This document shows positions 31,724-42,402 of a stretch of 64,000 nt of DNA, in pieces. The notes beneath the pieces were generated by a model. It made no database searches and was not told the DNA's origin. It was given only the letters and a program-made list of their open reading frames with translations. The position numbers and the translations under genes are program-made. Positions within the stretch are counted from its first letter, which is position 1. Every line of letters starts with the position of its first letter. The DNA is from Thermoproteota archaeon (GTDB lineage: Archaea; Thermoproteota; Thermoprotei; Gearchaeales; Gearchaeaceae): positions 53,727 through 117,726 of the forward strand of contig JAJPJK010000011.1 in the NCBI GenBank assembly GCA_021324265.1, written 5' to 3'.

Positions 31724-31790
31724 GATACAAACAAAGCCTTAATCAAAGTAGTTCAAGCTGCACTAATATTTCTTAGACCTAATATTACAT

Positions 31791-32135
31791 ATGAGAACTG
31801 TATTATTTCCTGTACTCAATGCACTGGCGGCGCTAGGATTTGTTCTCGTAGATATGATTGCACCACTTCCAACCTTTCTTATTCTCGAAAATCTTGTTTA
31901 CTCGGTGCTTTTTGCAATAACCATAATCCTATATTTCACAAGTTCTCAAAAGGTTAGTTACTTAATGGCCTCGATCATTTCATTATTTATAGCAGGAAGA
32001 ATATCTAGAAGCGTCATATCCAGCGATGGAACACTGCTGGGTCTTTGGCAGGAGCATTTCGTAGCCGTATTGTTACTGTTGATAATCGCTTTCATATCAT
32101 TGTATTCTATACTTAAAGGTTCCTCATCAGGTTAG
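31791..32135 (+). CDS. Small membrane protein, hypothetical
   Basis: 114-aa ORF with 4 hydrophobic segments in an otherwise free slot. Confidence 0.6.
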   Translation: MRTVLFPVLNALAALGFVLVDMIAPLPTFLILENLVYSVLFAITIILYFTSSQKVSYLMASIISLFIAGRISRSVISSDGTLLGLWQEHFVAVLLLLIIAFISLYSILKGSSSG

Positions 32136-32815
32136 ATGATTGGAAGAACACCGCTCAGAATCAATAAAGACAATGCCCATGAGGGAATTGCCAATGCGGC
32201 CCAAACCATTTTATCCCAGTCGAAGATCTTTTTACCGTCTAGAACCCAAAACGGTATTAAATTAAAGGCGGCCAACCATATGTTAATGAAAATACCATAC
32301 GAGGCCAGTAGCACGTAAAAGCCATAAAAATCAGAGGGTATAAGATAAGAGAAGTTACTAATGACAAAGAAAATAAGGGCTAGAATAAGGTTAGTAATTG
32401 GTCCTGCTGCAGAGATCAAACCATTTTCCCTCCTCGAAAGACCATAACCGAATATAGCACCTGCGGGAATAATCACCGTTGCCCCTGGTGCAGCGAATAC
32501 AAACTGACCTAAAGATAGCGCAGCAAACAGAAACGTAAACATCAACCCTTGATAAGATAATCTAAACTCAGCCCAATGACCAAAGTGTCTTGCCATATAT
32601 TTATGGGCTAGCTCATGCAATATGAAACCAGAGCCCACAGCTATCATACTTATGATAAAGAAGATAGCAAAAGCTCTTGGACCGATTCGAACAAAATAAC
32701 CTATAGAGAATACGAATGCAAGACTCAACCAAGCTATGATTAGATGCGTGAGCTCCTCATTACCCCTCCTTCTTCTTATTCTGAAGCTTATCGAGTCTTC
32801 TAGTTCCATTTCCAA
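32132..32815 (-). CDS. Site-2 protease family (M50) metalloprotease
   Basis: HEXXH-type FILHELAHKYMARHFG, NLIPFWVLDGKKIFDW. Confidence 0.88.
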   Translation of the reverse strand: MEMELEDSISFRIRRRRGNEELTHLIIAWLSLAFVFSIGYFVRIGPRAFAIFFIISMIAVGSGFILHELAHKYMARHFGHWAEFRLSYQGLMFTFLFAALSLGQFVFAAPGATVIIPAGAIFGYGLSRRENGLISAAGPITNLILALIFFVISNFSYLIPSDFYGFYVLLASYGIFINIWLAAFNLIPFWVLDGKKIFDWDKMVWAALAIPSWALSLLILSGVLPII

Positions 32816-32861
32816 ATATTATTTAAGCAACTAATATAAAATAATAGTGAGATAAGATTAA

Positions 32862-34037
32862 ATGAAGAGAAATCTTCTTCTGCTACTTAGATTGTTATCC
32901 TTATTAGTATTCATAGGTTTTACATTGTTTATCGTCTCCGTTCCAATCTCAGCCTCATTTTTAAGCATTAAACCCCCCTCAATTAACAACGTTAAAATAG
33001 AGCTTGTCAATGACACACTGATAGCCAATGCTAGCTATTCCATTGTGGATAATGGGTTCTACGACTTACAAGACGTATCTATAAGTGTTGCCCTTTATAC
33101 ATTGAATCATATTTTAATAACAAGCACACAAATAGGCTTTCCTCACGAAGAAATCACCATAAAGGCGCATTCTAGCTATGAGGGTACTATAAGTGTAAAG
33201 TTCAATTTAAATCAACTTACTCAACTCAATGTAATTGAAGAACTCAAGAAAGATAGAGCTGCTTATTTAGAAGTTTCAGCAAGCGGCAGATACGGTTTCG
33301 GACTCTTCGTTTTCAATACCATATATAGCAATAAGTTTTCCTTTGCTTTACCCATTGAAGGGATAAAACTTAGTTTTACAGAGAATCAATCCTTGGGGAT
33401 CACATCCATACAATCTTCCAATAATTATCTTACAATTAAGTTAGCTGCATCTCTAGATTACAACGGCACAATTTCATTAAATCAAACACAAATATCTGGG
33501 TATGCTCTAAACAACAATATAAAAGTTTTTACCTTCAATTCCTCAATTCCAAAATTAGTTCCTGGCAAAAACATTATACTTCTCGAAATGTTTATCCCAG
33601 ACAATAATGTTAAACAGTTGCTTTTTAATGATCTAAAGCTAAAAATTTTTTATCAAATCGAATCAGGCGCATTTTTTATAAGTGATTCTATAGACTATTT
33701 ATGGGAACATCCTCTGAATCTATCTATAAATAATTTTGAGTTTAACTACCTAAATTCAAATAATATAAACTTAGTAGCGACTATTACTTTGAATAACTAT
33801 ATAAATTATGACTTCAATATTACAGCCCAACTAAAGATATTTGATAATTCCAATAATATTATATTAAAAAGCTTAAATTTTAGTTATATAATTAAAGGAT
33901 TAACAAATAATCAGATTGATTTGGAGATGACACTTTCTAATGTTTATCATGGAATGGTGCTGAGATGCGAATTGTATCTTTTAAGTCCTTTCAAGCTCGA
34001 TACTCCAATTGCAGTAGAGACTTTCATTATGCCATGA
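32862..34037 (+). CDS. Secreted/membrane-anchored hypothetical protein
   Basis: N-terminal hydrophobic signal, beta-rich Ser/Asn/Thr-rich ectodomain; ATGA overlap with the downstream glycosidase. Confidence 0.7.
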   Translation: MKRNLLLLLRLLSLLVFIGFTLFIVSVPISASFLSIKPPSINNVKIELVNDTLIANASYSIVDNGFYDLQDVSISVALYTLNHILITSTQIGFPHEEITIKAHSSYEGTISVKFNLNQLTQLNVIEELKKDRAAYLEVSASGRYGFGLFVFNTIYSNKFSFALPIEGIKLSFTENQSLGITSIQSSNNYLTIKLAASLDYNGTISLNQTQISGYALNNNIKVFTFNSSIPKLVPGKNIILLEMFIPDNNVKQLLFNDLKLKIFYQIESGAFFISDSIDYLWEHPLNLSINNFEFNYLNSNNINLVATITLNNYINYDFNITAQLKIFDNSNNIILKSLNFSYIIKGLTNNQIDLEMTLSNVYHGMVLRCELYLLSPFKLDTPIAVETFIMP

Positions 34038-36214
34038 GAAAAAGTTATTTAATCCTTATTCTATTACTCGCTAATTCTTTCCTGATAGTCCCATTGCATG
34101 TTAACGCAGAAAATAACGAAGTTTACAGCTTAGGCATTCACTATCTTTACTCAGGATCAAGCAACTTAGACAATGATTTGACAAAGATTAAGAATGCTGG
34201 GTTCCAAATTATTAGGACGAGCTTCATTTGGAAGCTCATTGAACCATATCCAAATACCTTCAATTTCACATATTATGACGAATTGGTTAACAAAGCCAAT
34301 TCCTTAGGTCTTAGAATAATCGCAATACTTGGTATGGGAACACAGGACATGCTTCCTAGCTGGGTCAATGGAGTTGACGATCCTAACTACATAAATTATC
34401 TATCTCAATATGCAAACGCAGTAGTGAAGCGCTACGCTTCAAAAGTAGAGATTTGGCAGATCGAAAACGAGCTAAATCATGTTGGATTTTATAAATGGAT
34501 TGGTTGGAGAACTGGGAACTGGTCAAATGAAGAAATACACAACATATTGTCTAAGCTTTCACAAATCGTAAGAGAGAATACACAAGACAAAATCATGATA
34601 AATGTTATTGTAGATAATCCTAATTGGCTTTCATTCTTGAAAAGTATAAACGACATAAACTATGATGTTATAGGCCTAGATTATTACCCAAATTACCTAG
34701 ATGACTATGCCAGTGATGCAGGAAGTCCTGCGAAGGGTCTCGATATATATAATTATATTCTTGAAGCTAGGCAGTTTAATAAAGAAATAATTGTCTCAGA
34801 GACCGGGTACTCAACTTATAACAAAATCCATAATGAAGAGAATCAAGCTTTATTTTTGCAAAATATCGTAAAAGGTGCTTTGTTCGCAGGAGTTAAGGAA
34901 GTAATTTTCTATCAATATAAAGATCAAGTAAACGCAAGTGATATCGAAGCCAACTTCGGATTAATATCCTACAACGGAACACCCAAATTAGCTTGGCAAG
35001 CTCTAAAAAATTTAACGCATGCAAACTGGCTTAGAATAGATTCAAGGATAGATGGTGTTTCTCAATCTCTTCCTTTGAACATAGATGGAATAGAGTTGAA
35101 TTCGTCAGCTAGCCTTCTTTTACCTTCATTGACATACTCGATAAAATTCCCATTTCAGTTAAATCTTACAGATCATATAGCCCAGCTATCCGCATTATTT
35201 ATTAACGGAGTTAAGGTCGATACCAATAACGTTTCGCTCAATTTGACACAGGATACAAACATAGAAATCGTATATGAGTCCTTCTTCTTCTTAAAAATAT
35301 TTCTCAATATTAACGGCACGACTATTCAGCTTTCTAACTCCGTAGTCTACGTTAATTCGCAGCCATATAACTATTCCGAATATTTACTCCTCAAAAAAGG
35401 CGTATATAATATTCAACTACCTACTAATTTGACAATTGCAGGAAGGAGATTCGAAATTCTTAACAGTAGCGAATCAATGAACATTACAGGTAATTCAGAA
35501 ATAACTTTCAATGCTTTACCTGTTTATACGCTCAATATCATCGTAATGGGCTGGTTCAACGAACCAAAGTCTGCGACAATATACATAAATGGCAAAAGTT
35601 ATCAATCCTCTAATCTTACACTGTCTCTTAGCCAAGGTATTTATCGTGTTTCTGTAGCAGATATTTATTCTCAGTCGCAGAATGTGACTTTGGACAAAGA
35701 TACAACTATTATATTTTACGTCCCAGAAGAATTAATTCTCGTGCCACTTCTATTCTTTATAGCATTACCATTTTTCTTCGTTGCAAGAGGCATTCCTTCT
35801 TTAAACATAAAGAAATACAGAATAGTTTTGGATTGCATTACAGTAGCGATATTTTATATCATAATTCCTTACTATGGCATCATATTTCTCTCTAGCATCT
35901 TAACCCAAAAGGCCATCATTTTCTATCAGCTCAAAGATCTTTTGATTTTTGGTATACCGATCATAGTTGTTAAAGCTTTGAAGATATTTAAAAAATATGC
36001 ACTAGTACTTGAGGCAATATCGATAATTTTAATCACACTTTATATAATTTTTATCATAGGCAGAGCGATCTACGGTGAGTTCGGAATGTATACAATTCAG
36101 TACCTTAGTTTAACTTTGCAGATCAATATAGCGCCATATGTGCTTCTTGCGACTGTAATAAATGCATTGAGAGGTTTTGTTGGTTTTCTCGGTTTGTATT
36201 ACTCAAGAAAGTGA
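34034..36214 (+). CDS. Secreted TIM-barrel glycosidase-like protein (GH5/GH39/GH42 clan-A like) with C-terminal TM segments
   Basis: Signal MRKSYLILILLLANSFLIVPLHVNA; IRTSFIWKLIEPYPNTFNFTYYDELVNKANSLGLRIIAILGMG, IWQIENELN, IIVSETGYST; multiple TM at C-terminus. Confidence 0.8.
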   Translation: MRKSYLILILLLANSFLIVPLHVNAENNEVYSLGIHYLYSGSSNLDNDLTKIKNAGFQIIRTSFIWKLIEPYPNTFNFTYYDELVNKANSLGLRIIAILGMGTQDMLPSWVNGVDDPNYINYLSQYANAVVKRYASKVEIWQIENELNHVGFYKWIGWRTGNWSNEEIHNILSKLSQIVRENTQDKIMINVIVDNPNWLSFLKSINDINYDVIGLDYYPNYLDDYASDAGSPAKGLDIYNYILEARQFNKEIIVSETGYSTYNKIHNEENQALFLQNIVKGALFAGVKEVIFYQYKDQVNASDIEANFGLISYNGTPKLAWQALKNLTHANWLRIDSRIDGVSQSLPLNIDGIELNSSASLLLPSLTYSIKFPFQLNLTDHIAQLSALFINGVKVDTNNVSLNLTQDTNIEIVYESFFFLKIFLNINGTTIQLSNSVVYVNSQPYNYSEYLLLKKGVYNIQLPTNLTIAGRRFEILNSSESMNITGNSEITFNALPVYTLNIIVMGWFNEPKSATIYINGKSYQSSNLTLSLSQGIYRVSVADIYSQSQNVTLDKDTTIIFYVPEELILVPLLFFIALPFFFVARGIPSLNIKKYRIVLDCITVAIFYIIIPYYGIIFLSSILTQKAIIFYQLKDLLIFGIPIIVVKALKIFKKYALVLEAISIILITLYIIFIIGRAIYGEFGMYTIQYLSLTLQINIAPYVLLATVINALRGFVGFLGLYYSRK

Positions 36215-39015
36215 GCTTTAAGCTACTTTCAAAAGAACTACAGAATATTCTTAGAGAATTGGGATTTGATGAAGAAACAGAGCCGCAAAGGAAAGCGATA
36301 CCTATAATTCTACAGAAAAAGAATGTATTGCTCATATCTCCAACAGGAACAGGTAAAACAGAAGCTGCTCTCTTACCTGTTCTGGATATGATTAAGGAAG
36401 ATAAGTCAAAAGGAATAAAGGTTCTCTATATTACGCCCTTAAAATCTCTGAATAGGAATTTAATGGATAGAATAACGCTCTGGTGCAGTAAATTAGATCT
36501 GAAGGTAGCTGTGAGACACGGCGATACTCCTCCTAGTGAGAGAAGAAAACAGATGCTTCAACCTCCTGATTTGTTAATTACGACGCCAGAAACTTTGCAA
36601 ATATTGCTTGTCAGTAAGAACATGCGTGAGAATATGAAGACTATAAAGCACGTAATAATTGATGAAATCCATGAGCTTGCAGAGAGCAAAAGAGGATCCC
36701 AACTTGCTTTAGGCATAGAGAGATTGAGACTAATCAGTGGAGATTTTCAAATAATCGGCCTATCGGCTACCGTAGGAGAGCCTGAAAAGCTTGCAAAATT
36801 TCTTGTCGGTAATGAAAGAGTATGCGAAATAATACTGGCATATGAGGAAAGAAAGATGAGATTCAAAATATGCTACCCTAGACCAAGCAAGGAGGATTTC
36901 TTACTTAGCGAGAAAATACTCACCTATCCCGAGGCAGCAAGCAGAGTTAGAAAAATCACAGAAGCAATGAGAGGTAAAAAGTCTACTTTAATTTTTACTA
37001 ACACGAGAAGCGAATCAGAAATCCTCGCCAGTAGGATGCGCATGCTGGGGGTAGATATATTTGTGCACCACAGTTCACTTTCAAAAGAAGCTAGAATAAG
37101 CGCAGAATCATCTCTGAAACTCGGTGAAATTAAAGGTATAGTATGCACCTCATCACTTGAACTTGGAATTGACATAGGTAATATCGATTATGTTATACAA
37201 TATAACTCGCCTAGACAGGCAACTAGGCTTGTTCAAAGAATCGGTAGAAGTAGTCATTACTTAGGAGGTGTCGCAGAAGGACTCATTGTAGCTACAACTT
37301 TGGATACTTTTTTAGAATCTTATGTCATCGCAGAAAAGGCTCTAAGAGGGGAATATGAAAGAATAGTAATACCAGAAAAGCCCCTTGATGTGCTGGCCCA
37401 TCAGTTAGTAGGTTATTTACTTGAATATGGAGAAACTAGTATTCAAGATTTCTTGAAACTTGCACAAAGAGCTTATCCTTATAGAGATCTTAGACTTGAT
37501 GAACTAGACAAGGTAGTTGAATTACTTCAAAATCTCAAACCAAAAGGACTGATAAGAAAGGGAGAATTGATCTTAAAGAGCCTAGGTTCATATTACTATT
37601 ATTTTGAGAACCTTAGTATGATTCCAGATCAGGTTCAGTATGCTGTAATCGATTTCGATACTAAGAATTTCATAGGCGTTTTAGATGAGGATTTTATTGC
37701 AGAATTCGGTGAAGAGGGTACAAGATTCATACTAAAAGGTGAAGCTTGGGAGATACTTTTCATTGAGGAAGATAACAAAAGAGTAATATGCAAAAAGGTT
37801 GAAACTGGGTTAGGAGTAGTTCCTACTTGGGTCGGAGAGGAGATACCAGTTGAAAGAGATATTGCTAAAAAAACTGCTGAAATCAGAAAAGAACTTTATG
37901 ATGGCATAGTTAACCTAAATCTCGAATTACTTGATATTGAAGACTTCGAAATAGTGAATTCAATACTTAAAGCAGAGAAAAAGAAAGACATAGAGATACC
38001 TGATCCACACGAACTTCTAATCGAAGAGGACGAGAATGTCATCGTAATAAATTCTAGTAACGGGACTAAAATGAACAGAACATTGAGCAAAGTTCTTTCT
38101 TATGTGATCAACGAAAGATTGAGAAAAAACTTCAGAGTTCATAGCGATGCCTATAGGATCTATATCATATCAAAAGAGATAGAACCAATAGAAGTACTTG
38201 AAATTTTGAAAAAACTCCAGTTCTATGACTTAGATGACTTGATTTCACGAATATTTAATGAGACTGATCCGCTTTTTAGATATAGATTTACGCATGTAGC
38301 TAAGAGATTTGGGATAATAAAAAAAGAGGCTACAATAGATAAGAAAATCATCATAGAGCTTGCGAGGCAGTATAAGGATTCACCGATATATGAGGAAACT
38401 CTCAAAGAACTATTCAGCAAGGATTTAGAAATAGATACGCTTAAAGAATTGATTAAGAAAATATCTAAAAACGAAATTAAGATAAGGATCTCTGCTACTA
38501 TAAGCGAGCTTACTAAAGAGGCACTAAAATATGTACTCATTGAAGCTGGAATACCTTCCAACAAAGATCCTAGCAAGTTTGTTCTAGAAGCATACAAGGT
38601 TCGCTTATATAGCAGAATATTAACGGTCTTTTGCATGGACTGTAAGGAATATGTGGAAGCTAAGTCTTTCGCAAGTATATCTACGTTGGTATGCCCGTTT
38701 TGTGGCTCGAATAAATTAGCTGTTTCTAGAATGGAACCAAGTAGTGTTATAAAGTATCTAAATAACATAATTAAAAATAGCAAAGATGTTAAAGTTCGCA
38801 GACTTTACAAAAAATGGGAAAAAATAGGAGAGCTCATCGCAAAAAAAGGCAAGATAGCTTTCATAGCAGCCGCCTCAAACATAAGCTATAAATCAATTCA
38901 AGAATTAACAACTAAGTTCGATACGGATAATGACGATTTCTATCTTTCATTAATTAAGGAAGAAACAAATAGACTCAACCAAATACTCAAAAGAACATCG
39001 AAGGCCAAACATTAA
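36211..39015 (+). CDS. DEAD/DEAH-box helicase, Lhr-like, with C-terminal zinc ribbon
   Basis: SPTGTGKTEAAL, DEIHELAES, GLSATVG, VQRIGRSSH; CMDC...CPFCGS. GTG start. Confidence 0.92.
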   Translation: MSFKLLSKELQNILRELGFDEETEPQRKAIPIILQKKNVLLISPTGTGKTEAALLPVLDMIKEDKSKGIKVLYITPLKSLNRNLMDRITLWCSKLDLKVAVRHGDTPPSERRKQMLQPPDLLITTPETLQILLVSKNMRENMKTIKHVIIDEIHELAESKRGSQLALGIERLRLISGDFQIIGLSATVGEPEKLAKFLVGNERVCEIILAYEERKMRFKICYPRPSKEDFLLSEKILTYPEAASRVRKITEAMRGKKSTLIFTNTRSESEILASRMRMLGVDIFVHHSSLSKEARISAESSLKLGEIKGIVCTSSLELGIDIGNIDYVIQYNSPRQATRLVQRIGRSSHYLGGVAEGLIVATTLDTFLESYVIAEKALRGEYERIVIPEKPLDVLAHQLVGYLLEYGETSIQDFLKLAQRAYPYRDLRLDELDKVVELLQNLKPKGLIRKGELILKSLGSYYYYFENLSMIPDQVQYAVIDFDTKNFIGVLDEDFIAEFGEEGTRFILKGEAWEILFIEEDNKRVICKKVETGLGVVPTWVGEEIPVERDIAKKTAEIRKELYDGIVNLNLELLDIEDFEIVNSILKAEKKKDIEIPDPHELLIEEDENVIVINSSNGTKMNRTLSKVLSYVINERLRKNFRVHSDAYRIYIISKEIEPIEVLEILKKLQFYDLDDLISRIFNETDPLFRYRFTHVAKRFGIIKKEATIDKKIIIELARQYKDSPIYEETLKELFSKDLEIDTLKELIKKISKNEIKIRISATISELTKEALKYVLIEAGIPSNKDPSKFVLEAYKVRLYSRILTVFCMDCKEYVEAKSFASISTLVCPFCGSNKLAVSRMEPSSVIKYLNNIIKNSKDVKVRRLYKKWEKIGELIAKKGKIAFIAAASNISYKSIQELTTKFDTDNDDFYLSLIKEETNRLNQILKRTSKAKH

Positions 39016-39093
39016 ATAAGTCCTTGAGCATTTAATATTTAAATTTATCGTTTTATTTTTCGTTTTTTAAAGCAACGTTCTTAACCTTGATTT

Positions 39094-39300
39094 ATGCAAA
39101 AAATAGCAATAGATTTATATACTAATCTAAGCGTAAATATCTCAAAGAAAATGGTAACCGCATACTGCGTGAAAGACAAGAAAGTAGTAGAAATAAAGAA
39201 TCCAGTAGAAGTGACCCTAAAGAACGGAAGGCCTGCCGTTAAAGGCACCTGTCCTCATTGCGGCGGTACAGTATTCAGAATAGGAAAACTAAAGAAATAA
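39094..39300 (+). CDS. DUF5679-like zinc-ribbon small protein
   Basis: VTAYCVKDKKVVEIKNPVEVTLKNGRPAVKGTCPHCGGTVFRIGK. Confidence 0.75.
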   Translation: MQKIAIDLYTNLSVNISKKMVTAYCVKDKKVVEIKNPVEVTLKNGRPAVKGTCPHCGGTVFRIGKLKK

Positions 39301-39321
39301 TATAACAAAATTTTTCTTTTT

Positions 39322-39663
39322 TTAATTTTTCTCTGTTCCAACTACTTCTTTTATTGCCTGATCCACGAAACTTTGATCTTTTTTGACATACCATTCAATT
39401 TTTAATGTATCTAATTTCCACTCTATTTTACCTTCTTTTACATCGAAATCAACAAGGATTCTTACAACATCTCCCTTATCCACCTTAAGTTTTTCCACAA
39501 TGATCTTGTACAATGTTTGATTTAGTTGAGCAGCAGCATATGCGACTTCCTCGCTTTTAATTTGACCAGATGTTTGTAGAGGTCTTGTCACGGCAAAAAG
39601 TGTCCTCCTTACCTTGTCAGCATAGGCGCCTGCTATTATTGTACCTATATTTAAAGTTGGCAT
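39322..39663 (-). CDS. DUF2258-like protein
   Basis: LNIGTIIAGAYADKVRRTLFAVTRPL...VDKGDVVRILVDFDV; paralogous to 15659..16198. Confidence 0.68.
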   Translation of the reverse strand: MPTLNIGTIIAGAYADKVRRTLFAVTRPLQTSGQIKSEEVAYAAAQLNQTLYKIIVEKLKVDKGDVVRILVDFDVKEGKIEWKLDTLKIEWYVKKDQSFVDQAIKEVVGTEKN

Positions 39664-39699
39664 ATAATTATATGTCGATATTTATTTAAAAAATTGGAG

Positions 39700-40884
39700 C
39701 TAAATTATTTTGAGACTCTTTCCTACTCTTTCAAAGGCATTCAATGCAAGATCAAGATCTTCCTTCGTATGCGCCGCAGTAACTATTGTCCTTATCCTCG
39801 CTTTGCCTCTAGGCACCATGGGATAATAAATAGGAACTCCAAATATACCCTCTTTGAATAACAATCTACTGAATTCCTTCGTTGTTTTATTTTCTCCAAT
39901 GATTATTGGTGTAATAGGTGTTTCACTTTGGCCTATATCGAAACCCATTTGTCTAAGAGCCTTTTTGAAATATCTCGTATTATCCCATAATCTTACGAAT
40001 AAGCTATTATCTTCCTGAACGAGTTTGATTGCTTCAAGACATGCAGCCGCTATAGGAGGCGGTTGTGAACCTGTGAGCAAATACGGCCTTACTTTATTTC
40101 GAAGATAATCGCATAAGACCTTTTTACCAACTATATAACCTCCAACACAGCCATATGCCTTAGAGAAAGTCCCCATTTCGATATCTACTTTATCCTCCAA
40201 ATGGAAATGATTCGCTATACCTCTTCCATTTTCTCCCAAAACGCCATCTCCATGGGCGTCATCTACATAAAGCATGGCTCCATATTCATCACAAAGCTTA
40301 GCTATTTCAGGCAGAGGAGCGATATCGCCATCCATGCTGAAAACACCGTCAGTAATCACTAATACACGTCTGTATTTTTTTGCTTCGCTTTCAAGGATCT
40401 TCTCCAAGCTCGCAACATCTCTATGACCATAAATTCTCCTTTCAGCTTTACTCAACCTTATGCCATCTATGATACTACCATGATTGAGCTCATCGCTTAC
40501 TATGAGATCGCCTTGATCAGCAAGCTGTGGTATTGAGCCCATATTCGTAGCAAAACCTGATTGAAAAGTAATGCTTGCTTCTTTGTTTTTGTATTTAGCC
40601 ATTTCTGCTTCTAATTCCAGATGGATTTTCATAGTTCCGGCAATAGGCCTTACCGACCCTGAACCAGCACCATACTTTTCAATAGCCTCTATTGCTGCTT
40701 TTTTAAGCCTAGGATGGTTCGCAAGGCCAAGATAATTATTTGAGCAAAGCACAAGTACGCGTTTGCCATTAACAGTTGTCCATGTTTCAGAAGGGCCCTC
40801 AAGTATGTATTCCTCCCATATCAAGTAATCATTTTCCATCTGTTTCAGCGCTTCATACATAAAGTTTAATTTCTCTCTTTCCAC
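39700..40884 (-). CDS. kbl: Glycine C-acetyltransferase (2-amino-3-ketobutyrate CoA ligase)
   Basis: NNYLGLANHPRLKKAA, DDAHGDGVLGENGRG, GTFSKAYGCVGGYI; divergent from tdh. Confidence 0.9.
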   Translation of the reverse strand: MEREKLNFMYEALKQMENDYLIWEEYILEGPSETWTTVNGKRVLVLCSNNYLGLANHPRLKKAAIEAIEKYGAGSGSVRPIAGTMKIHLELEAEMAKYKNKEASITFQSGFATNMGSIPQLADQGDLIVSDELNHGSIIDGIRLSKAERRIYGHRDVASLEKILESEAKKYRRVLVITDGVFSMDGDIAPLPEIAKLCDEYGAMLYVDDAHGDGVLGENGRGIANHFHLEDKVDIEMGTFSKAYGCVGGYIVGKKVLCDYLRNKVRPYLLTGSQPPPIAAACLEAIKLVQEDNSLFVRLWDNTRYFKKALRQMGFDIGQSETPITPIIIGENKTTKEFSRLLFKEGIFGVPIYYPMVPRGKARIRTIVTAAHTKEDLDLALNAFERVGKSLKII

Positions 40885-40933
40885 AGAAAGTATATCCTGA
40901 ACATTTATATTAAGATAAGATTAAGCTATCATA

Positions 40934-41965
40934 ATGAAAGCTATAGCTAAAGTTCATCCTTATCAAGGATTAACTTTTATTGAATCCGAAGAACCAAAAA
41001 TTCAGGAAGAAGATGAAGTCATAGTAGAAGTTATTTCCGCGTCGATTTGTGGCACAGATTTGCATATTTATGATTGGGATGAATGGGCACAAAGAAGGAT
41101 GCAACTACCTAGGATTGTAGGTCATGAAATGGTTGGTAGAGTTGTAAAAACAGGAAAAAATGTAAGAAGCTTAGATATTGGAGATATCGTTGTTGGTGAG
41201 TCCCACATTCCATGCCAAACGTGCTATTATTGCAGAACAGGAAGAATGCATATATGCAAAAATCTCAAACTGCTAGGAATAACAATAGATGGATGCTTTG
41301 CTGAATATTGTAAGACTAAAGAAATAGCCTTATGGAAGCTAGGGAGTAAGGTTAATCCTGAAGATGCATCTACTTTCGAGCCATTAGGAAACGCAGTACA
41401 TTCTATTTTTGAAACGAATCCAGCGAACAAAGATATCCTAGTTTATGGTTGTGGTCCTATTGGACTTGCAACAATTTATTTCTTGAAAAGATTGGGGGCA
41501 AGCAAAGTGATTGGCGTAGATATTTCAGATTATCGTCTTTCGCTAGCAAAGAAGTTCGGAGCTGATAAAGTCGTGAATTCCAAGAGTGAAAATGTCGAAG
41601 AAATTATATATTCAGAACTACCTGAAGGAATAGATATTTTATTTGAAATGTCAGGCTCAAAGGATGGTTTTAGAAAGGGTATCAAGCTTCTAAAATCTGG
41701 TTCAACTGCAGTACTTTTAGGAATACCACGTGGAGACATTGAGTTAAATATTGCTGATGATGTTGTACTTAAAGAAATAAAATTAATAGGTGTATTTGGT
41801 AGGAAAATTTTTGAAACTTGGTATCTTTTAGAAAAATTAATAAACGAATATGGTTTTCCCTTTGAAGAATTCATAACTCATAGATTCAATCTCCTAGAGT
41901 ATGATAAGGCCTTTGAGTTCTTGAAGAAGGGAACTTGTATTAAGGTTGTACTTAAGCCGGATTGA
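40934..41965 (+). CDS. tdh: L-threonine 3-dehydrogenase
   Basis: SASICGTDLHIYDWDEWAQRRMQLPRIVGHEMVGRVV, CQTCYYCRTGRMHICKN. Confidence 0.93.
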   Translation: MKAIAKVHPYQGLTFIESEEPKIQEEDEVIVEVISASICGTDLHIYDWDEWAQRRMQLPRIVGHEMVGRVVKTGKNVRSLDIGDIVVGESHIPCQTCYYCRTGRMHICKNLKLLGITIDGCFAEYCKTKEIALWKLGSKVNPEDASTFEPLGNAVHSIFETNPANKDILVYGCGPIGLATIYFLKRLGASKVIGVDISDYRLSLAKKFGADKVVNSKSENVEEIIYSELPEGIDILFEMSGSKDGFRKGIKLLKSGSTAVLLGIPRGDIELNIADDVVLKEIKLIGVFGRKIFETWYLLEKLINEYGFPFEEFITHRFNLLEYDKAFEFLKKGTCIKVVLKPD

Positions 41966-42364
41966 TCATTCAAAATCTTCTACAGATATTAACTTTGTCA
42001 AATCTCTTAAAGATATCATTCCTACAAACTTATCTTCTTTATTCACAACAGGCAAGTGGCGAACATTATTTTCCCTCATCACCAGCAATGCTTTTTCTAT
42101 GTATTCATCATAACTTATTCTAACTGGATTTTTGGTCATTACTTTCTCAAGCTCTGTATTAAGATTTATTGAATTTGCTACAGCTTTAACTAAATCTCTT
42201 TCTGTGAAGATTCCTAATATTTTATTGTTTTCGTCCACGATCACAATGCTACCTACATTGAACTGAGCCATCTTCCTAGCTGCCTCGTTTATTGATGTCT
42301 TTGGATGAGCCGTAACAAGAATATCATGCCTCATAAAATCCTTTACCAAGTGTCGCGTAACCAT
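41966..42364 (-). CDS. CBS-domain pair protein
   Basis: Two CBS repeats (GSIVIVDENNKILGIFTERDLVKAV; VRHLPVVNKEDKFVGMISLRDLTKLI). Confidence 0.92.
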   Translation of the reverse strand: MVTRHLVKDFMRHDILVTAHPKTSINEAARKMAQFNVGSIVIVDENNKILGIFTERDLVKAVANSINLNTELEKVMTKNPVRISYDEYIEKALLVMRENNVRHLPVVNKEDKFVGMISLRDLTKLISVEDFE

Positions 42365-42402
42365 GAAGATATAACAAAAATTCTTTATTTTAAGATATCG
42401 AA

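Noticed and set aside
38223-38783. 186-aa minus-strand ORF
   Set aside because: Entirely antisense to the well-supported helicase gene; low-complexity Ser/Leu composition typical of shadow ORFs.
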